A stretch of 64,000 bases of DNA from JAHIZC01 sp043813305. GTDB taxonomy: Bacteria; Omnitrophota; Gorgyraeia; Gygaellales; Profunditerraquicolaceae. The stretch lies in assembly GCA_043813305.1 (NCBI GenBank), contig JBDRLC010000064.1:41574-105573 (forward strand), written 5' to 3'. The position numbers and the translations under genes were made by a program. The notes beneath the pieces are model-generated. The model was given only the letters and a program-made list of their open reading frames with translations. It ran no database searches and had not been told where the DNA came from. Shown one piece after another: positions 23,891-31,296 of this stretch (position 1 is its first letter; every line of letters starts with the position of its first letter).

Positions 23891-25183
23891 ATGATAGCGC
23901 GTTATACCCTACCTAAAATGGCCGGTGTCTGGCAGGAGGAATTTAAGTTTAAGACCATGCTGGCCATAGAGATACTCGTCTTAGAAGCACTCGCCAAACA
24001 AAAGAAACTTCCCCAAGATGCAGTTCGGAGAATCAAGAAGAAAGCAAGATTCAATATCAAAGAGATCAATAAAATAGAAATAAAGACACAACATGATGTG
24101 GTAGCATTTGTCAATAACGTGGCACAAAATATTGGGAGAGATGCTAAATATCTGCATAAGGGTATCACTTCTTCCGATATTTTAGATACTACCCTTGGCG
24201 TGCAGTTGCAAGCAGCTTCGGGTATTTTGATCGAGGATGCTGAGAAACTGATTAGAGCGCTCTCTAAAAAAGCCAAAAGATACAAGGAGATGGTTTGTAT
24301 CGGGCGCACCCACGGGGTACATGCCGAACCAACAACATTCGGCCTTAAGCTTGCATTGTGGTTTGATGAGATGAGGCGCAACTTAGTAAGATTAGAGCAG
24401 GCAAAAGAGGCAGTATCGCAGGGTAAGATATCCGGAGCAGTAGGGACTTTTGCCAATATTAATCCCGAGGTAGAAACTTATGTCTGTAAAAAACTTAATT
24501 TAAAGCCTGCCAAGATTTCTACGCAGATTATACAACGGGATGTATACGCCCAATATCTATGTGCCCTTGCGATTGTCGGCGCAAGCTTGGAAAAATTCGC
24601 TACAGAGATCAGGCACCTCCAGAGGACTGAAGTCTTAGAGGCAGAAGAGCCGTTTGGCAAAGGGCAGAAAGGTTCTTCGGCAATGCCGCATAAGAGGAAT
24701 CCGGTGATCTGCGAGAGAATTTGCGGCCTAAGCCGGATATTACGCGCTAACGCCCTGGTGGCTATGGAGAATGTGACTTTATGGCATGAACGCGATATAA
24801 GCCATTCTTCAGCCGAGAGAGTGATTATGCCTGATTCGACGATCCTCCTGGATTATATGTTGAATAAATTTATCGAAGTGATCGACGGGCTTAACGTATA
24901 TCCTGCTAATATGTTAACTAACCTAGTACGTACCCGCGGCCTGATTTTCTCCCAGAGGGTCCTGATTGAGTTGATGAATAAGGGGCTCACCCGCACAAAG
25001 GCTTACGATGTAGTACAGCGTTGTGCGATGAAAACTTGGAGGCAAGGCTCTGATTTCAAGGCGAATATCTCTCAGGATAAAGTAGCATCGCAGCATCTGA
25101 AAGGTAAGGATTTAGACAAGATATTTGATTTGGATTATTATCTGCGAAACGTAAATAAGATTTTTTCCCGTCTTTTCCGATAA
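23891..25183 (+). CDS. purB: Adenylosuccinate lyase
   Basis: 430 residues, the normal size. PurB splits SAICAR to AICAR and adenylosuccinate to AMP, releasing fumarate. Motifs: RYTLPKMAGVW at the start, THDVV-like TQHDVVAFV, TSSDILDTTLGVQL, the GRTHG-type CIGRTHGVHAEPTTFG with catalytic histidine, and the family signature SSAMPHKRNPV with catalytic serine loop. An AAAGGAGC ribosome-binding site precedes the ATG. It is the first gene of the purine cluster; a 99-nt gap without recognisable features separates it from purL. Confidence 0.97.
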   Translation: MIARYTLPKMAGVWQEEFKFKTMLAIEILVLEALAKQKKLPQDAVRRIKKKARFNIKEINKIEIKTQHDVVAFVNNVAQNIGRDAKYLHKGITSSDILDTTLGVQLQAASGILIEDAEKLIRALSKKAKRYKEMVCIGRTHGVHAEPTTFGLKLALWFDEMRRNLVRLEQAKEAVSQGKISGAVGTFANINPEVETYVCKKLNLKPAKISTQIIQRDVYAQYLCALAIVGASLEKFATEIRHLQRTEVLEAEEPFGKGQKGSSAMPHKRNPVICERICGLSRILRANALVAMENVTLWHERDISHSSAERVIMPDSTILLDYMLNKFIEVIDGLNVYPANMLTNLVRTRGLIFSQRVLIELMNKGLTRTKAYDVVQRCAMKTWRQGSDFKANISQDKVASQHLKGKDLDKIFDLDYYLRNVNKIFSRLFR

Positions 25184-25282
25184 TAGTGAGAAACGGAATC
25201 CCGCCGGAAATTGAATTATCGCGCGGGGAGAAGGCTCGGTTTATAAAAGTAACCTACCTCAAACCCCAAAGAGTTATTTTTA

Positions 25283-28210
25283 ATGTTTTATAAGATCCAG
25301 ATAAAGGATAAGCCAGGGATTTTTGATGCTGTCGGTGAAGGGATCAAGAAAAACATCCTCGACTTGGGGATAAAGTCTGTCTCAAGCGTTCGTTTCATAC
25401 AGGTCTATACTATCATCGGCGAACTTTCTGATCAAGAGATCAGAAGGGTCTGCGAGGAATTACTGGTCGATAAAATTTCCCAAGATTATTCCTGGAACGG
25501 TGCTCTTACCCAGCACTCAGAAAAGGATAAGGAGCATGTCATCGAGGTAGCTTATAACTCCGGGGTTATGGATCCCGTCCAAGAGTCTACCATAAAAGGT
25601 ATAAAGGACTTAGGAATACAGGGTGTAAATTCAGTAAAAACCGCCAAAGATTACCTGATCAAAGGCAAACTCTCCAACACGCAATTAAAAACAATCTCTG
25701 AAAAACTACTCTATAATAAATTAATCCAGCATATTGTCAGCGGCAGCCAGCCGGTTACCGGCGCTTGGCAAGGCGAAGTCGGATATAGTTTTGATCTGGT
25801 TACCGTAGATCTACTTAAAGCATCAGATCAGAGATTAAAGCAGATCAGTAAAAAGGGCCAGTTATTTTTGAACCTTACCGAGATGTGCAAGATCAAAAGT
25901 TATTTTAAGAAATTAAAACGTAATCCCACTGATTGCGAATTAGAGACTATTGCCCAGACCTGGTCTGAGCACTGTTGGCATAAGACCTTTCGCGGAAGAA
26001 TAAAATACTACGAGAACCTAAAACCTAAAACCCAGAACCTAAAACCTAAGCTAATCGATAATCTCCTGAAGTCTACGATTATGAAGGTGACTAAGGAACT
26101 CAATAAGCCCTGGTGTGTTTCTGTTTTTAAGGATAACTCCGGAGTAATCAGATTTGACGAGAAGAATAATATCTGCTTTAAAGTAGAGACGCACAACCAT
26201 CCCTGCGCACTTGAACCATTCGGCGGCGCTAATACAGGGATCGGGGGAGTTATTAGGGATCCTTTAGGTACTGGGTTGGGGGCAAAGCCGATTTTAAATA
26301 CAGATGTCTTCTGTTTTGGCCCGCCGGATTATCCGTTTAATAAGTTACCATCCGGAACCTTGCACCCTAAACGTGTAATGAGGGGCGTAGTTTCAGGGGT
26401 TAGGGATTACGGGAATAAAATGGGGATACCTACTGTTAATGGCGCTGTTTTATTTCACGAACGCTTCATCAGTAATCCTCTTGTTTACTGTGGCACTGTA
26501 GGAATCATGCCGAAGGACAAATCATTCAAAAATGTAAAGAAGGGAGATCTGATCGTGGTGGTAGGCGGAAGGACCGGGAGAGATGGTATCCACGGAGCTA
26601 CTTTCTCTTCGGGTGAGCTGACCCATGAATCTGAAACGGTCTCCAGCGGCGCAGTACAGATCGGTAATCCTATCCAAGAGAAGAAGATGGTCGATACCAT
26701 ACTGCAGGCACGCGATAAAAATTTATATAATGCAATCACCGATTGCGGGGCCGGAGGATTATCCAGCGCCGTCGGTGAAATGGGGGAGGAGTTAGGAGCG
26801 ATAGTTCATTTAGAAAAGGTTCCTTTAAAGTATACCGGCCTCTCTTATATGGAGATATGGATATCCGAATCTCAGGAGAGAATGGTGCTTTCTGTCTCGC
26901 CTGATAAGCGCAGCCGGTTAATCGAACTTTTTAGAGAAGAAAATGTCGAAGCAACAGTAATCGGGGAATTTACGGATAACCAAAGACTTCAGCTTTACTA
27001 TGATAATAATTTAGTCTCTGATTTAAGAATGGGTTTTTTGCACGGAGGCCTGCCTAAGACAGAGAAGAAAGCTGTCTTTGTCCTGACTAAACATAAAGAA
27101 CCGAAGTCCAAGTGTCCTAAGAATCTTACTCCATATCTTCAGAGGCTGCTTTCTAGATATGATCTCTGCTCTAAAGAGTGGATCATCAGGCAATATGACC
27201 ATGAAGTGCAGGGGGGATCAGTTCTCAAGCCGCTGGTAGGTATCAATAATGATGGCCCCTCTGATGCCAGTGTGGTGAAGCCGGTTTTGGATTCTAAAAA
27301 AGGGATTATTCTTTCCTGCGGAATAAATTTTAGATTCGGCTTTATCGATCCTTATTGGATGGCTGCTTCCTGTATAGATGAGGCACTGCGGCAGATTATC
27401 GCTGTCGGCGGCAGCTTAAAAAAAGTAGCGCTATTGGATAATTTCTGCTGGGGTAATCCTGATAAGCCGGATAGATTAGGAGCGTTAGTCAGGACAGCGT
27501 ATAGTTGCTATGATATTGCCAAGCAGTTCGCTACGCCCTTTATTTCCGGTAAGGATAGCCTAAACAATGAATTCACGGTAAACAATAAATCTATCTCCAT
27601 ACCCGGCACACTTTTGATCTCTGCAATTTCGGTGATGGAGGATATCAATAAAACAGTTTCTATGTTTCTAAAGCAACCAGGAAATTTAATCTATGTGGTG
27701 GGGGAAACCTCTGATGAATTAGGCGCATCAGCCTATTATGATTTATTCGGATTTCTTGGTAATAACGTTGCGAAAGTATTTCCTAAGCAGGCAAAGATTA
27801 CCTTTGATTGTTTAAGTCGAGCTTCTGCGCACAGATTAATCAAAGCGATGCACGATTGTTCAGAGGGGGGCATTGGGGTTGCTGCGGCTGAAATGGCATT
27901 TGCTGGCGGGCTGGGAATGGATATCTTTTTATCAGAAGTGCCATATAAAATTCAAAATTCAAAATTCAAAATTCAAAATAAAAGGAATGATTATATTTTA
28001 TTCTCAGAGTCGAATTCTAGATTCATTGTTGAAGTAGCTAAGAATAATCAGAGAAAATTCGAGAGTATATTAAAGGGGATTCCCTATGGGCTAATTGGTT
28101 GCGTTAATCCTAGGAAAGAATTTAAGGTTTTTGGTTTGGATGGAAGGATCTGTGTAAATGCCAAGGTTGATACTTTGAAGGAGGCCTGGCTTAAACCATT
28201 GAGGTGGTAA
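25283..28210 (+). CDS. purL: FGAM synthase: two PurS-like domains fused to PurL
   Basis: 975 residues. Residues about 1-78 and 88-150 each resemble PurS (YKIQIKDKPGIFDAVGEGIKKNILDLG and the VAYNSGVMDPVQESTIKGIKDLG copy). PurL proper follows, with TWSEHCWHKTF (about 233), ETHNHPCALEPFGGA, RDPLGTGLGAKP, DCGAGGLSSAVGEMG and DCSEGGIGVAAAEMA. It makes formylglycinamidine ribotide with ammonia from PurQ. Separate PurS is thus replaced by a fused tandem. Residues about 243-258 (ENLKPKTQNLKPK) and 890-905 (YKIQNSKFKIQN) are encoded by simple dispersed repeats and look inserted. The stop lies in a 14-bp direct repeat flanking the next element. Confidence 0.95.
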   Translation: MFYKIQIKDKPGIFDAVGEGIKKNILDLGIKSVSSVRFIQVYTIIGELSDQEIRRVCEELLVDKISQDYSWNGALTQHSEKDKEHVIEVAYNSGVMDPVQESTIKGIKDLGIQGVNSVKTAKDYLIKGKLSNTQLKTISEKLLYNKLIQHIVSGSQPVTGAWQGEVGYSFDLVTVDLLKASDQRLKQISKKGQLFLNLTEMCKIKSYFKKLKRNPTDCELETIAQTWSEHCWHKTFRGRIKYYENLKPKTQNLKPKLIDNLLKSTIMKVTKELNKPWCVSVFKDNSGVIRFDEKNNICFKVETHNHPCALEPFGGANTGIGGVIRDPLGTGLGAKPILNTDVFCFGPPDYPFNKLPSGTLHPKRVMRGVVSGVRDYGNKMGIPTVNGAVLFHERFISNPLVYCGTVGIMPKDKSFKNVKKGDLIVVVGGRTGRDGIHGATFSSGELTHESETVSSGAVQIGNPIQEKKMVDTILQARDKNLYNAITDCGAGGLSSAVGEMGEELGAIVHLEKVPLKYTGLSYMEIWISESQERMVLSVSPDKRSRLIELFREENVEATVIGEFTDNQRLQLYYDNNLVSDLRMGFLHGGLPKTEKKAVFVLTKHKEPKSKCPKNLTPYLQRLLSRYDLCSKEWIIRQYDHEVQGGSVLKPLVGINNDGPSDASVVKPVLDSKKGIILSCGINFRFGFIDPYWMAASCIDEALRQIIAVGGSLKKVALLDNFCWGNPDKPDRLGALVRTAYSCYDIAKQFATPFISGKDSLNNEFTVNNKSISIPGTLLISAISVMEDINKTVSMFLKQPGNLIYVVGETSDELGASAYYDLFGFLGNNVAKVFPKQAKITFDCLSRASAHRLIKAMHDCSEGGIGVAAAEMAFAGGLGMDIFLSEVPYKIQNSKFKIQNKRNDYILFSESNSRFIVEVAKNNQRKFESILKGIPYGLIGCVNPRKEFKVFGLDGRICVNAKVDTLKEAWLKPLRW
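26011..26052. repeat. AACCTAAAACC repeat inside purL
   Basis: GAACCTAAAACCTAAAACCCAG is repeated with small changes over about 40 bp and read in frame as ENLKPKTQNLKPK. Related tracts lie in purM (33404-33431) and rnfC (2763-2780). Confidence 0.65.
27949..27983. repeat. AAAATTC tandem repeat inside purL
   Basis: Four consecutive AAAATTC units plus a partial one, read in frame as KIQNSKFKIQN. The 7-bp unit shifts frame each time, hence the alternating peptide. Confidence 0.75.
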
Positions 28211-28211
28211 G
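28198..28211. repeat. Left 14-bp direct repeat (target-site duplication)
   Basis: ATTGAGGTGGTAAG, identical to 28358-28371. It covers the last codons and stop of purL. Confidence 0.85.
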
Positions 28212-28357
28212 TGAGGACATAATTTATCCGTCCGAACTTACCCCCACACCGATTGTTATTAAACGATAGTCGTTTTTATCAATTGGTGTGGGGGTCAAAT
28301 TCGCAGACGGCTACGGCCTACAACTTACGTCGTTGAACTCCGTAAGTTGTCTGCTCA
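28212..28357. mobile_element. TGAG...CTCA palindromic element, copy B, with flanking duplication
   Basis: 146 bp bounded by TGAG and CTCA. It holds a long central stem ACCCCCACACCGATTG/CAATTGGTGTGGGGGT (28240-28255, 28280-28295) with a nested AAACGA/TCGTTT tip, and a second hairpin ACAACTTACG/CGTAAGTTGT (28320-28350). The left hairpin present in copies A and C is shortened here. It has no open frame, so any movement would need outside enzymes. A perfect 14-bp direct repeat flanks it, and its right end is 4 nt before the LOG gene's GAGGTGG ribosome-binding site. Confidence 0.8.
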
Positions 28358-28371
28358 ATTGAGGTGGTAAG
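28358..28371. repeat. Right 14-bp direct repeat, contains the LOG gene ribosome-binding site
   Basis: ATTGAGGTGGTAAG directly precedes the ATG at 28372; GAGGTGG is the ribosome-binding site. Removing the element and one repeat would leave purL stop and LOG start 1 nt apart. Confidence 0.85.
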
Positions 28372-29055
28372 ATGAAAAGAAAAAAGATGAAGGCAGATTT
28401 TTCGCAGCAAGACACTTGGCGGGTATTTCGGATTATGTCGGAGTTCGTTGAAGGGTTTGAAGTGCTATCAAAAGTAGGAAGAGCAGTTTCTATATTCGGT
28501 TCAAGCCGCACCAAGCCGGGTACTGAATATTATAAGTTAGCTGAAGAGGTTGCCTACCTTTTAGCAAAAGAGGGCTACGCGATTATCACCGGCAGCGGCC
28601 CCGGTTCAATGGAGGCGGCAAATAAAGGCGCGAGGAGGGCCAAGGGTAAATCTATCGGCCTGAATATCCATATGCCTCAAGAGCAGAAGCCTAATAAATA
28701 TGTCGATGAGCTTCTGGATTTTCATTATTTCTTTGTGAGAAAAGTGATGTTTGTCAAGTATGCCAAAGCCTTTGTGATCCTGCCGGGAGGCTATGGGACT
28801 ATGGATGAATTTATGGAGGCGGTTAATCTGATTCAAACAGAGAGAATCCCTAAATTCCCGGTAGTCTTATTTAACAGTGAATACTGGAAGGGTATGCTTG
28901 ATTGGCTGCGTAGTACCGTATTAAAGAAAGGCAATATCAATAAAGAGGATTTTTATAATATTTTTACCGTGGTCGATAAGCCAAAGGATGTAGTCCGCGC
29001 GATAAATAAATTTTATGACCCTTCGACTCGCTGCGTTCGCTCAGGGTCATCCTGA
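28372..29055 (+). CDS. LOG-family protein (TIGR00730, nucleotide phosphoribohydrolase type)
   Basis: 227 residues. The family signature GSGPGSMEAANKGARRAKGKSIGLN (about 80-104) and PGGYGTMDEFMEAVNLIQ (about 140-157) are intact, giving a Rossmann-like nucleotide-binding fold. Members once called 'lysine decarboxylase' split ribose 5-phosphate from adenine nucleotides such as AMP or cytokinin nucleotides. Its place between purL and purQ suggests nucleotide turnover. The last 13 residues (about 215-227, PSTRCVRSGSS) and the stop are encoded by a TTCGAC palindromic element, so the native C-terminus has been replaced. Confidence 0.88.
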   Translation: MKRKKMKADFSQQDTWRVFRIMSEFVEGFEVLSKVGRAVSIFGSSRTKPGTEYYKLAEEVAYLLAKEGYAIITGSGPGSMEAANKGARRAKGKSIGLNIHMPQEQKPNKYVDELLDFHYFFVRKVMFVKYAKAFVILPGGYGTMDEFMEAVNLIQTERIPKFPVVLFNSEYWKGMLDWLRSTVLKKGNINKEDFYNIFTVVDKPKDVVRAINKFYDPSTRCVRSGSS

Positions 29056-29091
29056 GCAAGCGACGAGCGGAGAGAGGAGCGCGTCGAACGG
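29015..29091. repeat. TTCGAC...GTCGAA element before purQ
   Basis: ATGACCC/GGGTCAT (29015-29021, 29044-29050), GCTCAGG/CCTGAGC (29039-29045, 29051-29057) and outer TTCGAC/GTCGAA (29022-29027, 29083-29088). It ends 3 nt before the purQ ATG. It supplies the LOG stop codon and the only ribosome-binding-like sequence for purQ (GAGAGAGGAG). Confidence 0.75.
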
Positions 29092-29889
29092 ATGAAAAAA
29101 CCTAAAGTCTGTGTTTTAAGAACCGCCGGCACTAACTGTGATGCAGAGACCGCATTTGCTTTTCGCAAAGTCAAAGCAAGCCCCGAGCTTCAACACATAA
29201 ATCGGGTTATCGAAGGCAAAGTCAGCCTTTCGGATTATCAAATCTTAGCCCTTCCCGGTGGATTCACTTACGGAGATGATATTGCTGCCGGTAAGATCCT
29301 GGCTAATGAGTTGAGGTATAAATTAGGGGATGAATTAAAAAGTTTCCTTGAAGAGGGAAAATTGATTATCGGGATCTGTAATGGTTTTCAGATCCTGGTT
29401 AAAAGCGGGCTCCTTCCGGGTAACAGAGATTTGAAGCAGGAGGCGAGCTTAATTATTAATGATTCCGGGAAGTTTGAAGACCGATGGACTTATTTACGAG
29501 TATCAAGTATGGGGAATCGAGCATCCGGTTGTATTTGGACTAAGGGGTTACCTGATATAATCTACCTTCCGGTTGCACACGGAGAAGGAAAATTTCTCAC
29601 CAAGGATAAGGAAGTTTTGGGGAGAATGAAGCGCAATAAGCAGGTTATTTTTCAGTATTGCGATCACCGCGGGCGCCTGAGCAAATACCCATATAACCCT
29701 AATGGGTCGCTGGAAAGCATCGCCGGTATTTGTGATCAGAGCGGAAGGATTTTTGGCCTGATGCCTCATCCTGAAAGACATATTTATTTTGAGCACCATC
29801 CCCGCTGGAACTCTTTAAAGCATAAGCAAGCAGGCGACGGCCTGCAAATATTTAAGAACGGAGTCGAGTATGCCAGGAAACATCTATAA
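29092..29889 (+). CDS. purQ: FGAM synthase glutaminase subunit
   Basis: 265 residues, class I glutamine amidotransferase of the PurQ type. Catalytic cysteine in GICNGFQIL (near residue 98), LPGGFTYGDDIAAG, and the His/Glu pair in MPHPERHIYFEHHP. It frees ammonia from glutamine for the PurL part encoded upstream. Slightly longer than minimal PurQ (about 225-260). The start is the ATG next to a palindromic element, with a weak, distant ribosome-binding site supplied by that element. purF-like follows after 12 nt. Confidence 0.96.
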   Translation: MKKPKVCVLRTAGTNCDAETAFAFRKVKASPELQHINRVIEGKVSLSDYQILALPGGFTYGDDIAAGKILANELRYKLGDELKSFLEEGKLIIGICNGFQILVKSGLLPGNRDLKQEASLIINDSGKFEDRWTYLRVSSMGNRASGCIWTKGLPDIIYLPVAHGEGKFLTKDKEVLGRMKRNKQVIFQYCDHRGRLSKYPYNPNGSLESIAGICDQSGRIFGLMPHPERHIYFEHHPRWNSLKHKQAGDGLQIFKNGVEYARKHL

Positions 29890-29901
29890 AGGGAGGAATA
29901 A

Positions 29902-31296
29902 ATGAGCGGCATTTTCGGAGTTGTTTCACAGAATGATTGCAGGGAGGATCTTTTCTACGGGACAGATTACCACTCTCATCTAGGAACAGAATTCGCCGGG
30001 CTTGCGGTGGTTGATAAAGAACTGACGCGTAAGATTCATGATATCAAAGGAAGCCAATTCAAAGCCAAGTTTTTTTACGATTATAAAACTATGCCGGGTA
30101 AAATGGGTATCGGCGTGATCAGTGCAAACGAAGAGCAGCCGATATACGTAAATTCTAAATTCGGCCCATTCGCGATTATCTTTAACGGCTTTATCGAAAA
30201 TGCCGATAAGTTAGCCAAGGAGCTTTATAAGCAGGGGCAGTCTTTTAGTGAGGTAAGTGATGCAGGGGTGAATCTAACGGAATTAGTTGCTAAGCTGATT
30301 ATCCGCGGCAAGAATATCGTCGACGGCATTGAATATATGTTCTCTAAGATCCAGGGGTCGTGCACTCTACTGCTTTTAAATAAAGAGGGAATCTATGCTG
30401 CCAGGGATAGATACGGCTATTCGCCGTTGGTAGTAGGTAAACGCGGTGAAGATTGGGCGATTACCACAGAGACCTCGGCCTTTTATAATCTAGGCTTTAA
30501 GATAAAAAAATATATTCAACCGGAAGAAATTGTGCTTTTGAATAGATCAGGATTACAATCGAAACGTAGAGGTAAGAAGGGGAATCAGATCTGTTCGTTC
30601 TTGTGGGTTTATACCGGTTTCCCCGCTTCATCATACGAAGGACTAAACGTAGAGATTTCTAGGGAGAGAAGCGGTGGGTTTTTAGCTCAGGGCGATAAGA
30701 TAAAGGCAGATATGGTATCAGGGATTCCGGATTCAGGTACAGCGCATGCTATTGGCTATAGTATGAAATCAAAGATCCCTTTTAGAAGGCCGCTGGTAAA
30801 GTATACTCCGGGATTTGACCGTAGTTATACCCCTCCTTCGCAGGAAACACGTGACCGGATCGCCAAGATGAAATTGATACCGATTCCTGATATCATCAAG
30901 AATAAGAGGATGGTTTTTTGCGATGATTCCATTGTCAGAGGCACACAGCTGAAGAATTACACTATTCAAAAACTAAAGGAGTGCAAAGCAAAACAGATTC
31001 ACCTGAGGATCGCCTGTCCGCCGTTAATGTTTCCCTGCAAGTTCAATTATTCCACGCGCAGCGTAAATGAGCTGGCAGCGCGCAGGGCGATAAGGGCGCT
31101 AGAAGGCAAGGATATAGAGGACGTTACTCCGTATTTAGATGAGAATTCCCCAAAATACAAAAAGATGGTAAAATGGATTGTTAAGGATTTGGGGGCAGAT
31201 ACCCTAAAATACCAGAAATTGTCTGATATGATCAAAGCTATAGGTTTATCAAAGGATAAACTTTGTTTGTACTGTTGGACAGGCAGGGAGCCGTGA
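29902..31296 (+). CDS. PurF paralogue with an altered glutaminase site
   Basis: 464 residues with the PurF layout: N-terminal Ntn glutaminase-like domain (about 1-240) and a phosphoribosyltransferase domain with the PRPP loop VFCDDSIVRGT (near 335). The catalytic N-terminal cysteine is replaced by serine (MSGIFGVV). The arginine of the glutamine-site motif (RYST in the neighbour) is missing: the place reads SANEEQP. NGN reads NGF. The glutaminase half therefore looks inactive or altered, whereas the PRPP site looks intact. It may use free ammonia, regulate the true PurF, or make another product. GGGAGGAATAA gives a strong ribosome-binding site. Confidence 0.85.
   Translation: MSGIFGVVSQNDCREDLFYGTDYHSHLGTEFAGLAVVDKELTRKIHDIKGSQFKAKFFYDYKTMPGKMGIGVISANEEQPIYVNSKFGPFAIIFNGFIENADKLAKELYKQGQSFSEVSDAGVNLTELVAKLIIRGKNIVDGIEYMFSKIQGSCTLLLLNKEGIYAARDRYGYSPLVVGKRGEDWAITTETSAFYNLGFKIKKYIQPEEIVLLNRSGLQSKRRGKKGNQICSFLWVYTGFPASSYEGLNVEISRERSGGFLAQGDKIKADMVSGIPDSGTAHAIGYSMKSKIPFRRPLVKYTPGFDRSYTPPSQETRDRIAKMKLIPIPDIIKNKRMVFCDDSIVRGTQLKNYTIQKLKECKAKQIHLRIACPPLMFPCKFNYSTRSVNELAARRAIRALEGKDIEDVTPYLDENSPKYKKMVKWIVKDLGADTLKYQKLSDMIKAIGLSKDKLCLYCWTGREP

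Noticed and set aside
25184..25282. Purine riboswitch before purL
   Set aside because: The 99-nt gap lacks the conserved three-helix junction core; no other riboswitch consensus was recognised before purB or glyA either.
28240..28295. Intrinsic terminator between purL and the LOG gene
   Set aside because: The stem is long and stable but is followed by CAAAT and not a U-run; it belongs to the repeat element.
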